Shown here in pieces: positions 30,529-39,769 of a stretch of DNA of 64,000 nt; positions within the stretch are counted from its first letter, which is position 1, and each line of letters starts with the position of its first letter. The stretch comes from Comamonadaceae bacterium (GTDB lineage Bacteria > Pseudomonadota > Gammaproteobacteria > Burkholderiales > Burkholderiaceae_C). The stretch is from the NCBI GenBank assembly GCA_004144865.1, contig SEAY01000028.1, positions 1 to 64,000 on the forward strand, in the 5' to 3' direction. The translations under genes and the position numbers were made by a program. The notes under the pieces were generated by a model. The model worked only from the letters and a program-made list of their open reading frames with translations. It did no database searches and had not been told where the DNA came from.

Positions 30529-30735
30529 TTAATTGCTCTGGCGCAAGGCGCGCAGCGCCTGCTCCATGTGCGGAAAAACGGGGTTGCGAATGGACTTCGC
30601 GACCTCGGCGTCGTCCGCCAGGCGCGCTTCGAGCGCCTTGGTCAGGTAGGGCACCACGCTGTGCGCGCCAAAACCCCAACGCCGGCCTTCGGGCAGCAGG
30701 CGCGATCGGGAGTCGTGGAAGGGGGATGCGTGCAT
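30529..30735 (-). CDS. small hypothetical protein
   Basis: 68 residues from an ATG at 30735 (MHASPFHDSRSRLLPEG); an upstream GTG at 30750 would add five. It has a basic N-terminus and a helical C-terminal half (LTKALEARLADDAEVAKSI). No signal or membrane segment and no recognised family. The ribosome site is weak. It sits between the binding-protein promoter region and another small gene on the same strand. It could be a real small gene or a chance ORF in GC-rich DNA. Confidence 0.4.
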   Translation of the reverse strand: MHASPFHDSRSRLLPEGRRWGFGAHSVVPYLTKALEARLADDAEVAKSIRNPVFPHMEQALRALRQSN

Positions 30736-30796
30736 GGCGGGACTCGACACCGCGAGTGTGTCACAGCCGCGCCGCGCTTCGCCGGATTTTTACCGC

Positions 30797-30970
30797 TCAG
30801 CCGGTGAGCCAGAGCACGGCGCCAGTCCACACCAGGAGGCCAGCGCCCCCTGCCGCCCACATCAGAACGCCATCGAGCACGGAGCCTTCCGGGCCATCGC
30901 TGGACGACCCGCCCCAGGCGAGCAGCACGGGTGCGCCCTGCGAGAGTCCATCGCGCGTTTCGTTGGGCAT
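30797..30970 (-). CDS. small single-pass membrane protein
   Basis: 57 residues from MPNETRDGLSQ at 30970. AAGGAG lies 6 bases before the ATG, which argues strongly for this start over the track's 31081. The C-terminal half is one hydrophobic segment (VLMWAAGGAGLLVWTGAVLWLTG). The N-terminal half is polar and Gly/Ser rich. No family is recognised. It is probably expressed, judging by the ribosome site. Confidence 0.6.
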   Translation of the reverse strand: MPNETRDGLSQGAPVLLAWGGSSSDGPEGSVLDGVLMWAAGGAGLLVWTGAVLWLTG

Positions 30971-31163
30971 GGCGGCTCCTTGAACACGAGCGGCCCATGC
31001 TAGGAAAGCACCCGGACCGCCCTTGTCGGAAAAGGCCTTCGCGGCGCGTAGTCGCTGCGCCTTCGCGTGGCACGCCTGCACAGGCCTACACGCCCGCGGG
31101 CACGCGGACTACACGGGACGCCGGAGCCAAAGCTAAGGTGCGGACACCACAGCAGGAGGAAGC

Positions 31164-31538
31164 ATGGCCGCCACGGGTCCCACCATTCCGGTCGTGATCG
31201 GCAAGCCGGCGGACCGGCGCGGCGCCGAGCGATTCGGCGCGGCGATGCCCGTGCGCGTGGATGGCCGTCCCGGAACCACCGAGGACCTCAGCACCAGCGG
31301 ACTGTCCTTCCTCGCGGATCACGAGTACGCGCCCGGCGCGCGCATCGACGTCGTCATCGAGTACCTGCTCGACGGCCACAACTATCCGCTGCGCTGCGAA
31401 GCCGAAGTCGTGCGCGTGGAACGCGCGGGCACCGGCTATCGCGTCGGCGCGCGTCTCATGCCGCATTCGCGGCTACAGGAGATCTCTGCCGGCGAACAAG
31501 GTGGCGGCGACGCCGGGCCGCGCCTGCGAAGCGTCTAG
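31164..31538 (+). CDS. PilZ-domain protein (candidate cyclic-di-GMP receptor)
   Basis: 124 residues, essentially a lone PilZ domain. The N-terminal RRGAERF (RxxxR) and DLSTSGLSF (D/N-x-S-x-x-G) motifs match the cyclic-di-GMP contact residues. The domain ends around YRVGARLM. AGGAGGA lies before the ATG. It is convergent with a second PilZ gene; their stop codons interlock in a CTAG. A single-domain PilZ protein usually acts as an adaptor; the partner is unknown. Confidence 0.85.
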   Translation: MAATGPTIPVVIGKPADRRGAERFGAAMPVRVDGRPGTTEDLSTSGLSFLADHEYAPGARIDVVIEYLLDGHNYPLRCEAEVVRVERAGTGYRVGARLMPHSRLQEISAGEQGGGDAGPRLRSV

Positions 31539-31858
31539 GTTTCGCTGGAGGTCCGGTCCTCGTCGAAGAACGGGGCCACCAGCCGTGCCGCGACACCGAC
31601 GCGGTCACCGCGCGGCTCCACCCGCACGACCTTGCCTTCGCACAGCAGCCGGTGCTTGTGGCCGTAGAGGGTGAACTCCACGGTGAAATTGACCAGCGAG
31701 CCCAATTCCTGCCGCGAGTCGGTCTCGAAGTAGATGCCCTGGGCGCTGACGTTGTGCGTCTGCCCGGAAGCTCCTTCGATGGACACCGGCAGGCCGGTGT
31801 CGAAGCGGTCGGCGCGGCGCTGCTCGCGCGCCGCCTGCAGGGTGTCGTTGGAGGCCAT
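31535..31858 (-). CDS. PilZ-domain protein
   Basis: 107 residues, a lone PilZ domain with RRADRFD (RxxxR) and HNVSAQGIYF (N-x-S-x-x-G) motifs and the barrel end VGVAARLV. It differs clearly from the facing PilZ gene, so it is not a recent duplicate. The two are arranged tail to tail with a 4-base overlap. Both are predicted to bind cyclic-di-GMP. Confidence 0.85.
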   Translation of the reverse strand: MASNDTLQAAREQRRADRFDTGLPVSIEGASGQTHNVSAQGIYFETDSRQELGSLVNFTVEFTLYGHKHRLLCEGKVVRVEPRGDRVGVAARLVAPFFDEDRTSSET

Positions 31859-32019
31859 GTCGGCTGCCAGATGGGAGGGAGCCCCACGCTAAGGCCGGGC
31901 GGACTCCCGGCCTGTAGGCAGCGCGGCGAATCACGATGTCGGACGCCGCCCACCCGCCGCTTCGCGCCGCTTGCGGCAGGCACAATGGGATTCGCTCCCC
32001 GCCTGCCCCTGTCCGTCCG

Positions 32020-32766
32020 ATGCACCTGCCCTGGCTCCAACCCGGCGACCCCTTCCCCGACCCGTCCCGCGCGTGGGACGAGGGACAGCCGGCCCCGGGG
32101 CTGCTGGCCGCCGGCGGCGCGCTCGACATCGACAGCCTGCAGCGGGCGTACGCACGGGGCATCTTTCCGTGGTTCAGCGAAGGCCAGCCCATCCTGTGGT
32201 GGAGCACGGACCCCCGCATGGTGCTCTACACGAGCGAGTTCCGCCTGCACCGCTCGCTGCGCAAGACCATCGTGCGGTTCGCCGCGGACCCGCGCTGCGA
32301 GATCCGCTTCGACAGCGCCTTCGACGAGGTGATCCAGGCGTGCGCCACCAGCTCGCGGCCGGGGCAATCCGGCACCTGGATCCTGCCGGCCATGGTGGAG
32401 GCGTACCGGGCCTTCCACCGCGCCGGCTTTGCCCACAGCGTGGAGACCTGGATCGACGGCCAGCTGGCCGGCGGCCTCTACTGCGTCGTGCTCGGGCGCG
32501 CCGTGTTCGGCGAATCGATGTTCACGCGCGTGCCGGACGCCTCCAAGATCGCGCTGGCCGCCCTCGTGGCGTGGTGCCGCCGCATGGACGTGGGCATGGT
32601 CGACTGCCAGCAGAACACGCGCCACCTCGCATCGCTGGGCGCCCGCGAGATCCCGCGCGTGGAATTTGTGCGTCACGTCGCGGGCGAATCGCGGCGACCC
32701 CCTGCTGCATGGCAATTCGAGCCCGTATACTGGAACGGACTCCTGCCGCATCCTCCCGACGCGTGA
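32020..32766 (+). CDS. aat: leucyl/phenylalanyl-tRNA-protein transferase
   Basis: N-end rule enzyme adding Leu or Phe from tRNA to proteins with N-terminal Arg or Lys, marking them for ClpAP. The conserved core [26 protein letters not shown] is near the N-terminus, and [17 protein letters not shown] and [16 protein letters not shown] follow. The track's 31936 start adds a non-family peptide; the ATG at 32020 ([11 protein letters not shown]) gives 248 residues, the usual size. The stop overlaps bpt as GTGA. Confidence 0.94.
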   Translation: MHLPWLQPGDPFPDPSRAWDEGQPAPGLLAAGGALDIDSLQRAYARGIFPWFSEGQPILWWSTDPRMVLYTSEFRLHRSLRKTIVRFAADPRCEIRFDSAFDEVIQACATSSRPGQSGTWILPAMVEAYRAFHRAGFAHSVETWIDGQLAGGLYCVVLGRAVFGESMFTRVPDASKIALAALVAWCRRMDVGMVDCQQNTRHLASLGAREIPRVEFVRHVAGESRRPPAAWQFEPVYWNGLLPHPPDA

Positions 32767-33500
32767 CGCACCTCAAGGATCTTCCGCTCCAGACGCTGCA
32801 GTTCTACGCAACGGCGCCCTACCCGTGCAGCTACCTGCCGGGGCGCCAGGCGCGCTCGCAGGTGGCGACGCCCAGCCACCTGATCCACAACGACGCCTAC
32901 TCGGACCTCGTCACCAGCGGCTTTCGCCGCAGCGGCATGTTCACGTACCGGCCGTACTGCGACGGCTGCCGCGCCTGCGTGCCCCTGCGCGTCGTGGTCG
33001 ACGAGTTCCGGGCCAGCCGCAGCCAGCGCCGCGCCGCCAGGCAGCACGCTGGGCTGCAGGCGCGCGTGCTCAAGCTGTGCTTCGTGCCGGAGCACTACCA
33101 CCTCTACCTGCGCTACCAGACCGGTCGCCATGCCGGCGGGGGCATGGACCACGACAGCATCGACCAGTACACGCAGTTCCTGCTGCAAAGCCGCGTGAAT
33201 TCGCGGCTGGTGGAGTTCCGCGAGACGCGTGCGGACGGCAGCGCCGGCGCGCTGCGCATGGTGTCCATCCTGGACGTGCTGAACGACGGCATCTCGGCGG
33301 TCTACACCTTCTACGAGCCCGACGCCGAAGCGAGCTACGGCACCTACAGCGTGCTGTGGCAGATCGACCAGGCGCGCCGCCTCAAGCTGCCCCACGTGTA
33401 CCTCGGCTACTGGATCGCCGAGAGCCCGAAGATGAACTACAAGGCCCGCTTCGAGCCCCACGAGGTCCTCGAGGACGGGGAGTGGAAACGGGCCGGCTGA
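32763..33500 (+). CDS. bpt: aspartate/glutamate leucyltransferase (arginyltransferase family)
   Basis: N-end rule enzyme that adds Leu to proteins starting with Asp or Glu. It starts at a GTG overlapping the aat stop and is 245 residues; the earlier part of the track frame is an aat shadow. The N-terminal motif [16 protein letters not shown] and the cysteine-rich [15 protein letters not shown] are typical, as is the C-terminal [18 protein letters not shown]. The coupled aat-bpt order is the common proteobacterial arrangement. The two together extend the set of degradable N-termini. Confidence 0.94.
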   Translation: MTHLKDLPLQTLQFYATAPYPCSYLPGRQARSQVATPSHLIHNDAYSDLVTSGFRRSGMFTYRPYCDGCRACVPLRVVVDEFRASRSQRRAARQHAGLQARVLKLCFVPEHYHLYLRYQTGRHAGGGMDHDSIDQYTQFLLQSRVNSRLVEFRETRADGSAGALRMVSILDVLNDGISAVYTFYEPDAEASYGTYSVLWQIDQARRLKLPHVYLGYWIAESPKMNYKARFEPHEVLEDGEWKRAG

Positions 33501-33524
33501 CCGCTTTCCTTTTCACAAGATAAA
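33497..33524 (+). promoter_or_regulatory. candidate promoter of the iclR gene
   Basis: CTGACC (33497-33502) and GATAAA (33519-33524) are separated by 16 bases in a locally AT-rich stretch, TTTTCACAAGATAAAAT. This lies just before the ribosome site GAGGACC of the IclR gene. Assignment is by similarity to sigma70 elements only. Confidence 0.4.
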
Positions 33525-33546
33525 ATGGCGGCCGAGGACCTCCGCC

Positions 33547-34344
33547 ATGCGCAAAACCGACTCCCAGGCTCCGGCCACGCCCACCATCCAGGTGATCGAG
33601 CGCATGTTCGCTCTGATCGACGTGCTGGCGTCGCGCGAGGAAGCGATCTCGCTCAAGGAGATCAGCGAGAAGACCGGCCTGCACCCGTCCACCACGCACC
33701 GCATCCTGAACGACCTCGCCACGGGCCGCTTCGTCGATCGTCCCGAGGCCGGCAGCTACCGGCTGGGCATGCGCCTGCTGGAGCTGGGCAACCTGGTCAA
33801 GGCGCGCCTCAACGTGCGCGACGCGGCGCTGCTACCCATGCGCGAGCTGCACAAGCAGATCCAGCAGCCGGTGAACCTCAGCTTGCGGCAGGGCGACGAG
33901 ATCGTTTATGTCGAGCGAGCGTACAGCGAGCGCTCCGGCATGCAGGTGGTGCGCGCCATCGGCGGCCGCGCGCCACTGCACCTCACCTCCACCGGCAAGC
34001 TGTTCCTTGCCGCGGACGACGCCCAGCGCGTGCGCGCTTACGCCACGCGCACCGGCCTCGCCGGCCACACCCGCAACAGCATCACGCAGCTTCCGATCCT
34101 GGAGCGCGAGCTCGCGAAGGCGCGCCAGTACGGCATCGCGCGCGACAACGAGGAGCTGGAGCTGGGCGTGCGCTGCATGGCGGCGGGCATCTACGACGAC
34201 CAGTCCAGGCTGGTGGCCGGCCTCTCGATCTCCGCGCCCGCCGACCGGCTCGACGAGAGCTGGCTCGGCAAGCTGCAGGCAACCGCGGACGAGATTTCGG
34301 CGGCGCTCGGGTACAAGCCGCCGACGCAGAGAATGGCTGCCTGA
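33547..34344 (+). CDS. IclR-family transcriptional regulator
   Basis: 265 residues. The N-terminal winged helix-turn-helix (about residues 10-70, ISLKEISEKTGLHPSTTHRILNDL) is followed by the IclR effector domain with GRAPLHLTSTGKLFLA and the LELGVRCMAAGIYDD segment. No target operon is adjacent in a divergent orientation, so its regulon is unknown. A terminator and a REP-like repeat follow it. Confidence 0.92.
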   Translation: MRKTDSQAPATPTIQVIERMFALIDVLASREEAISLKEISEKTGLHPSTTHRILNDLATGRFVDRPEAGSYRLGMRLLELGNLVKARLNVRDAALLPMRELHKQIQQPVNLSLRQGDEIVYVERAYSERSGMQVVRAIGGRAPLHLTSTGKLFLAADDAQRVRAYATRTGLAGHTRNSITQLPILERELAKARQYGIARDNEELELGVRCMAAGIYDDQSRLVAGLSISAPADRLDESWLGKLQATADEISAALGYKPPTQRMAA

Positions 34345-34356
34345 CCGCGGAATGAA

Positions 34357-34382
34357 GAAAGCGGCCCGCGGGCCGCTTTTTC
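34357..34382 (+). terminator. rho-independent terminator after iclR
   Basis: The palindrome GCGGCCCGCGGGCCGC is flanked by GAAGAAA before and TTTTT after, so it may work in both directions, also serving the convergent pbpG gene. Confidence 0.85.
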
Positions 34383-34390
34383 CTGGAAGC

Positions 34391-34419
34391 TCTGGATTCC
34401 CGCCTGCGCGGGAATGACG
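34391..34419. repeat. REP-like palindromic repeat, single copy
   Basis: TCTGGATTCCCGCCTGCGCGGGAATGACG, a half-unit of the family seen in pairs elsewhere in the window. It has a core GGGAATnACG and an imperfect GC hairpin. Confidence 0.85.
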
Positions 34420-34425
34420 CGAGGC

Positions 34426-35475
34426 TCAACCGCTCACGTGGCGGATCAGCGTGTTGCCGTCCTGCACCGCAGGCAGCTGGCCCGGTGCATGCGTCTCCAC
34501 CCAGCGCCGCACGCGCTCGGCATCGCCGATGCGGCTCAGTTTGCCGGCGGAATCGAGGAACACCATGATCAGCTTGCGGCCCGCCACCTTGGCCTGCATC
34601 ACGAGGCACTGGCCGGCTTCGGAGATGTAGCCGGTCTTCTGCAGGCCGATGTCCCAGGCCGGGTTCTTCACCAGGCGGTTCGTGTTGTTGAATTGAAGCG
34701 TGCGGCGCCCGACGGCCACCTGGTGCCCGTGCGACGTGGACAGCTCGCTGATCATCGAGTCATTCGAGGCCACTGCCACCAGGCGCGCCAGGTCCTTGGC
34801 GCTCGACTGGTTGCGGCTCGACAGGCCAGTCGGTTCGACATAGCTCGTGTCGGCCATCCCCAGCAGCTTGGCGCGGGCGTTCATGGCTTCCACGAAGGCG
34901 CTCATGCCCCCCGGATAGGTACGGCCCAGGGCGTGCGCTGCACGGTTCTCGCTGGACATCAGCGACAGGTGCATGAGCTCGCCGCGGGTGAGCGTGGTGC
35001 CCACGCGCAGGCGCGAGGAACTGCCCTTCTCGGTATCCACGTCGTCCTGGGTGATGGTGATCGTCTCGTCCATCGGGAGCTTGGCCTCGCTGATGATCAG
35101 CCCGGTCATCAGCTTGGTGATGGACGCGATCGGCAGCACGGCCGAATCGTTCTTGGACAGCAGGACCTGCTGGGTCTCCTGGTCGATGACCAGGGCCACG
35201 CTGGACCTCAGGTCCAGTTCGTCTTCCGTGGCATGCAGGCCGGCGAGTTGCCCGAAGGACGGGCGCGCAGGTGCGAGACGAATGACGGAGCGGCGGGACT
35301 GCTTGGCGACATAGCCGCGTCGGCCCTGCGCGAAGCTCTTCGTGACGCGGGCACGCTTCACGACCGTCGTGCCCGGCTTCTTCACCACGCGCTTGTTGCC
35401 GGCTTCGGCGACCACGGGCGCGGTCAAGGCCAGGGCCAGAACACTCAGCGCAATCGCATGAACGAATCGGATCAA
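34426..35475 (-). CDS. pbpG: D-alanyl-D-alanine endopeptidase, PbpG/S11 family
   Basis: Periplasmic serine peptidase acting on peptidoglycan cross-links. The S11 motifs are SITK (catalytic Ser about 118), SSEN, and KTG in LQKTGYISEAG. The track starts at a GTG (35502) with no ribosome site. A TTG at 35475 has CCAGGAG ideally placed 8 bases upstream and begins directly with a Sec signal peptide (IRFVHAIALSVLALALTAPVVAEA). I choose the TTG, giving 349 residues. A basic linker precedes the catalytic domain. It is convergent with iclR. Confidence 0.85.
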   Translation of the reverse strand: MIRFVHAIALSVLALALTAPVVAEAGNKRVVKKPGTTVVKRARVTKSFAQGRRGYVAKQSRRSVIRLAPARPSFGQLAGLHATEDELDLRSSVALVIDQETQQVLLSKNDSAVLPIASITKLMTGLIISEAKLPMDETITITQDDVDTEKGSSSRLRVGTTLTRGELMHLSLMSSENRAAHALGRTYPGGMSAFVEAMNARAKLLGMADTSYVEPTGLSSRNQSSAKDLARLVAVASNDSMISELSTSHGHQVAVGRRTLQFNNTNRLVKNPAWDIGLQKTGYISEAGQCLVMQAKVAGRKLIMVFLDSAGKLSRIGDAERVRRWVETHAPGQLPAVQDGNTLIRHVSG

Positions 35476-35657
35476 GTTCGGTACTCCTGGCAGCGACGTC
35501 ACGGGATGTAGGAGACTGCTTACATCCTTGGCGGCGAGTGTACTTCGGCTGTGTACCTGCTGTGGGTAAAGTTACAAATAATCAATCACTTAGGACGGTA
35601 ACTTCACGGCTCGGGTACGGAATCCGCAGTAACCCTAAGGTCGTTGCCAGGCTGCAT

Positions 35658-37208
35658 CTACACGTTGCCGCCCCCCTGCGCGGCGACCCGCTCCACCTTG
35701 CTGTGAAGCTTGTTCAGGGCGCTGAGGTAGGCCTTGGCGGAGGCGACGACGATGTCGGGGTCCGCCCCCACACCGTTGACCACCCGCCCGGAGTTCTGCA
35801 GGCGCACGGTGACCTCGCCCTGGCTCTCGGTGGAGCCGCTGATCGCGTTGACCGAATACAGCACCATCTCGGCCCCGCTTTTCACGTGCGCCTCGATGGC
35901 TTTGAGCGACGCGTCGACCGGGCCGTTGCCGTCGGACTGCCCGCGGACCTCCTTGCCGTCGGCGGTGAACACCACCTCGGCCTGCGGCCGCTCGCCCGTT
36001 TCGCTGTGTTGCCGCAATGAGACAAGCCGGTAGGTCTCCTGTTCCTGCGTGACGGCTTCGTCGCCCACCAGCGCCAGGATGTCCTCGTCGAAGATCTCGC
36101 TCTTGCGGTCGGCCAGCTCCTTGAACTTGGCAAAGGCCGCGTTGCTCTCGGCCTCGCTCTCCAGCTGCACGCCCAGTTCCAGCAGGCGCTGCTTGAAGGC
36201 GTTGCGGCCCGACAGCTTGCCCAGCACCATCTTGTTGGAGCTCCAGCCCACGTCCTCGGCGCGCATGATCTCGTAGGTGTCGCGCGCCTTGAGCACGCCG
36301 TCCTGGTGGATGCCGCTGGCGTGCGCGAAGGCGTTGGCCCCGACCACCGCCTTGTTCGGCTGCACCACGAAGCCCGTCGTCTGGCTCACCATGCGGCTGG
36401 CCGGCACGATGTGCTTGGTGTCGATGTTCACCTCCAGGCCGAAGTAGTCCTTGCGGGTCTTCACGGCCATGACGATCTCTTCCAGCGAGCAGTTGCCGGC
36501 GCGCTCGCCCAGGCCGTTGATCGTGCACTCGACCTGGCGGGCGCCGCCGATCTTCACGCCGGCCAGCGAGTTGGCCACCGCCATGCCGAGGTCGTTGTGG
36601 CAATGCACGGACCAGACCGCCTTGTCGGAATTGGGCACGCGCTCGCGCAGGGTCTTGATGAAGTTGCCGTACAGCTCCGGCACGGCATAGCCCACCGTAT
36701 CCGGCACGTTGATGGTGGTCGCGCCTTCCTTGATCACCGTTTCCAGCACGCGGCAAAGGAAGTCCACCTCGCTGCGGTAGCCGTCCTCGGGCGAGAACTC
36801 GATGTCCCCGCAGAGGTTGCGCGCGAAGCGCACCGACTGCTTCGCCTGCTCCAGCACCTGCTCGGGCGTCATCCGCAGCTTCTTCTCCATGTGCAGCGGC
36901 GACGTGGCGATGAAGGTGTGGATGCGCGCGCGCGCCGCGCCCTTCAGCGCCTCGGCCGCGCGCGAGATGTCGCGGTCGTTGGCGCGTGACAGCGAACACA
37001 CCGTCGAGTCCTTGATGGCGTGGGCGATGGCGGACACCGCCTCGAAGTCGCCGTTGGAGCTGGCCGCGAAGCCGGCCTCGATGACGTCCACCCGCAGGCG
37101 CTCGAGCTGGCGCGCGATGCGCAGCTTCTCGTCCTTGGTCATCGAGGCGCCCGGCGATTGCTCGCCATCGCGCAGCGTCGTGTCGAAAATGATCAGTTGG
37201 TCTGCCAT
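35658..37208 (-). CDS. leuA: 2-isopropylmalate synthase, type 1
   Basis: First committed step of leucine synthesis: condenses acetyl-CoA with 2-oxoisovalerate. 516 residues. The catalytic N-terminus [13 protein letters not shown] is intact (Asp9 metal ligand region, Arg13). The metal-binding HCHNDLGMA and the C-terminal LeuA regulatory domain for leucine feedback (about residues 370-516) are present. AGGAGG precedes the ATG and lies inside the end of leuA2, with which it overlaps 16 bases. It is the last gene of the ilvIHC-pssA-leuA2-leuA series. This copy should be the working enzyme. Confidence 0.94.
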   Translation of the reverse strand: MADQLIIFDTTLRDGEQSPGASMTKDEKLRIARQLERLRVDVIEAGFAASSNGDFEAVSAIAHAIKDSTVCSLSRANDRDISRAAEALKGAARARIHTFIATSPLHMEKKLRMTPEQVLEQAKQSVRFARNLCGDIEFSPEDGYRSEVDFLCRVLETVIKEGATTINVPDTVGYAVPELYGNFIKTLRERVPNSDKAVWSVHCHNDLGMAVANSLAGVKIGGARQVECTINGLGERAGNCSLEEIVMAVKTRKDYFGLEVNIDTKHIVPASRMVSQTTGFVVQPNKAVVGANAFAHASGIHQDGVLKARDTYEIMRAEDVGWSSNKMVLGKLSGRNAFKQRLLELGVQLESEAESNAAFAKFKELADRKSEIFDEDILALVGDEAVTQEQETYRLVSLRQHSETGERPQAEVVFTADGKEVRGQSDGNGPVDASLKAIEAHVKSGAEMVLYSVNAISGSTESQGEVTVRLQNSGRVVNGVGADPDIVVASAKAYLSALNKLHSKVERVAAQGGGNV

Positions 37209-38743
37209 GCCTGTTCCTCCTGTTCCGTGCCCAGCCCGGCGCGCTGCAGCCCGGAGACGATCGCCTTCAGCGAGGCCGAGACGATGTTCGAATCCATGCC
37301 CACGCCGAACAGCGTGCGGTCCCCCACCCGGAGCTCCAGGTAGGCAACCGCGCGTGCGTCGGCGCCCGATGCGATGGCGTGCTCATGGTAGTCGAGCACC
37401 CGGATGGTTTGGCCGGTGGCCTGGCCCAGGCCTTCGACGAAGGCAGCGATCGGGCCGTTGCCCGCGCCCCGGACCTGGATGGCACGGCCGCCGAGCTGCA
37501 CTTCGGCCGACAGCGTCACGGTGTCGCCGCCGGCGCCCTGCCCCGATTCCAGCACCTGGTGCACGACGCCGGCTTGCCCGACGCGGAACTCGCGCCCGAA
37601 CAGCTCCCACAGGTCCTGCGCGGAGAGCTCCTTGCCGCTCGCGTCCATCACGGCCTGCACCACCTGGCTGAACTCGATCTGCAGGCGGCGCGGCAGCTCG
37701 AGGCCGTACTCGGTTTCGAGCAGGTACGAGATGCCGCCCTTGCCCGACTGGCTGTTGACGCGGATCACCGCCTCGTAGCTGCGCCCCAGGTCCTTGGGAT
37801 CGATCGGCAGGTAGGGCATGTCCCAGGGGTCGCCCTCCCTGCGCGCGGCGAAGGCCTTGCGGATGGCATCCTGGTGCGAGCCGGAGAAGGAGGTGTAGAC
37901 CAGGTCGCCCACATAGGGGTGGCGCGGGTGCACCGGCAGCTGGTTGCAGTGCTCCACCGTGCGGCGGATCTCGTCGATGTCGGAGAAGTCCAGGCCGGGG
38001 TCCACGCCCTGGCTGTACATGTTGAGCGCCACGTTCACCAGGTCGAGGTTGCCGGTGCGCTCGCCGTTGCCGAACAGGCAGCCTTCGAGACGGTCGGCGC
38101 CCGCCATGATGGCGAACTCACCGGCCGCGGTGCCGGTGCCGCGGTCGTTGTGCGGATGGACCGAGAGCACGATGGAGTCCCGGCGCGCGAGGTGGCGGTG
38201 CATCCACTCGATCATGTCCGCGAAGATGTTCGGGGTGGAGTGCTCCACGGTGGATGGCAGGTTGACGATGCACTTGCGCTGCGGCGTGGGCTGCCAGACC
38301 TCCGTGACCGCGTCCACGACGCGCTTGGCGAAGGGCAGCTCGGTGCCCGAGAACATCTCGGGCGAGTACTGGAACACCCACTCGGTGTCCGGCTGCTGCG
38401 CGGCGAGCTCCTGGAACAGGCGCGCCTGCGAGGTGGCGAGCGCCACGATGCCATCCTCGTCCAGCCCCAGCACCACCTTGCGCATCACGGGCGCCGTGGC
38501 GTTGTACAGGTGGACGATGGCGCGGCGCGCGCCCTTCAGCGCCTCGAAGGTGCGCCGGATCAGCGGTTCGCGGGCCTGCGTGAGCACCTGGATGGTCACG
38601 TCCGCCGGAATGCGGTCCTCGTCGATCAGCCTGCGCAGGAAGTCGAACTCCACCTGCGAGGCCGAGGGGAAGCCCACCTCGATCTCCTTGAAGCCGATCG
38701 CCACCAGCGCCTCGAACATGCGCAGCTTGCGCGGGATGTCCAT
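37193..38743 (-). CDS. leuA2: second 2-isopropylmalate synthase (type 2), N-terminally truncated
   Basis: Closely matches the LeuA2 family from [30 protein letters not shown] onward, including [12 protein letters not shown] (metal-binding) and the C-terminal regulatory domain. The first 50 or so residues of the family, which contain the invariant STDLRDGNQAL segment (metal ligand and catalytic Arg), are missing. Translating the upstream bases in all frames gives no trace of it. The track's 542-residue form starts at a TTG and adds only unrelated residues; I use the ATG at 38743 (516 residues). The product should be catalytically inactive unless it acts through leuA, or the gene is decaying, or the assembly has a deletion. 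It overlaps leuA by 16 bases. Confidence 0.75.
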   Translation of the reverse strand: MDIPRKLRMFEALVAIGFKEIEVGFPSASQVEFDFLRRLIDEDRIPADVTIQVLTQAREPLIRRTFEALKGARRAIVHLYNATAPVMRKVVLGLDEDGIVALATSQARLFQELAAQQPDTEWVFQYSPEMFSGTELPFAKRVVDAVTEVWQPTPQRKCIVNLPSTVEHSTPNIFADMIEWMHRHLARRDSIVLSVHPHNDRGTGTAAGEFAIMAGADRLEGCLFGNGERTGNLDLVNVALNMYSQGVDPGLDFSDIDEIRRTVEHCNQLPVHPRHPYVGDLVYTSFSGSHQDAIRKAFAARREGDPWDMPYLPIDPKDLGRSYEAVIRVNSQSGKGGISYLLETEYGLELPRRLQIEFSQVVQAVMDASGKELSAQDLWELFGREFRVGQAGVVHQVLESGQGAGGDTVTLSAEVQLGGRAIQVRGAGNGPIAAFVEGLGQATGQTIRVLDYHEHAIASGADARAVAYLELRVGDRTLFGVGMDSNIVSASLKAIVSGLQRAGLGTEQEEQAWQTN

Positions 38744-38777
38744 CGGCCGTGATCCGGGAATTTCCTGCGCGCGCGCG

Positions 38778-38831
38778 CTACCGTCTCCGCCCGTGGGGGG
38801 ATAGCAGTAGCGCCAGGGCAATGCGGTTCAT
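38778..38831 (-). CDS. leucine-rich leader-like peptide upstream of leuA2
   Basis: A 17-residue [20 protein letters not shown], ends 34 bases before the leuA2 ATG. It contains four Leu codons in a run of five positions (LALLL) before a Pro and an Arg-rich end. Leucine attenuation leaders have this character. However, no terminator/antiterminator stems fit in the 34 bases that follow. This may be a leader left behind by the same deletion that removed the leuA2 5' end. It is too short for the track. Confidence 0.5.
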   Translation of the reverse strand: MNRIALALLLSPHGRRR

Positions 38832-38858
38832 GGGGTCAATGTAGCACAGAACTTCCCC

Positions 38859-38887
38859 GTCATTCCCGCGGAGGCGGGAATCCAGGG
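38859..38887. repeat. REP-like palindromic repeat, single copy
   Basis: GTCATTCCCGCGGAGGCGGGAATCCAGGG, between the pssA stop and the leader-like ORF. Same family as the other intergenic repeats. Confidence 0.85.
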
Positions 38888-38890
38888 CGT

Positions 38891-39703
38891 TCAGCGATGC
38901 AGGCCACTTTCCTCGGGTTCTTCCGTGGACGTGCTGATCACGCTGGCGCGCTCGCCGCGCGCCTTGCGCCAGAAGTACAGCACGTAGCCGGAGAGGCCAT
39001 ACACCACGAAGATCGCGAACAGCACGATGGGCGGGTGGATGTTGATGACGGCGATGCCCAGCGCGATCAGCACGATCACGGCGAAGGGCACGCTCTTCTT
39101 CATCTGGATGTCCTTGAAGCTGTAGAACGGCACGTTGGTCACCATCGTGAGGCCCGCGTACAGCGCCACCGCGAACATGACCCAGGGCACGTCGTACGGC
39201 TTGATGCCGGCCTCCGTCATGATCCAGATGAAACCCGTCACGAGCGCCGCGGCCGCCGGCGACGGCAGGCCCTGGAAGTAGCGCTTGTCGACGACCTGCG
39301 TATTCACGTTGAAGCGCGCCAGGCGCAGCGCGGCACAGGCGCAATAGACGAACGCCGCGATCCAGCCCCAGCGGCCCAGGCCCTTCAGGGCCCACTCGTA
39401 GGCGATCAGCGCGGGCGCCGCGCCGAAGGAGACCATGTCGGAGAGCGAGTCCATCTGCTCGCCGAAGGCACTCTGCGTGTTGGTCATGCGAGCCACGCGG
39501 CCGTCGAGGCTGTCGAGGACCATGGCGCTGAACACGCCCGCGGCAGCCAGGTCGAAGCGGCCGTTCATGGCCATCACCACCGCATAGAAGCCGCCGAACA
39601 GCGCGGCCAGGGTGAACAGGTTGGGCAGGATGTAGATGCCCTTGCGGCGCTTGCGCACCACCACTCCCTCGTCAGGCATCTCGTCGTCGTGTCCGTCGTG
39701 CAT
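38891..39703 (-). CDS. pssA: CDP-diacylglycerol-serine O-phosphatidyltransferase
   Basis: Membrane enzyme making phosphatidylserine, the precursor of phosphatidylethanolamine. 270 residues with several membrane segments. The CDP-alcohol phosphotransferase signature DSLDGRVARMTNTQSAFGEQMDSLSD is complete (D-G-2x-A-R-8x-G-3x-D-3x-D). Its location between ilvC and leuA is a known Burkholderiales order. Paired repeats and a terminator separate it from ilvC. Confidence 0.93.
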   Translation of the reverse strand: MHDGHDDEMPDEGVVVRKRRKGIYILPNLFTLAALFGGFYAVVMAMNGRFDLAAAGVFSAMVLDSLDGRVARMTNTQSAFGEQMDSLSDMVSFGAAPALIAYEWALKGLGRWGWIAAFVYCACAALRLARFNVNTQVVDKRYFQGLPSPAAAALVTGFIWIMTEAGIKPYDVPWVMFAVALYAGLTMVTNVPFYSFKDIQMKKSVPFAVIVLIALGIAVINIHPPIVLFAIFVVYGLSGYVLYFWRKARGERASVISTSTEEPEESGLHR

Positions 39704-39769
39704 GGGGCAAGTGTAAGGGGGACGGGTGGCGAAAAGAACACACCGCCATCACGCCCGCGGTGCCCCACC

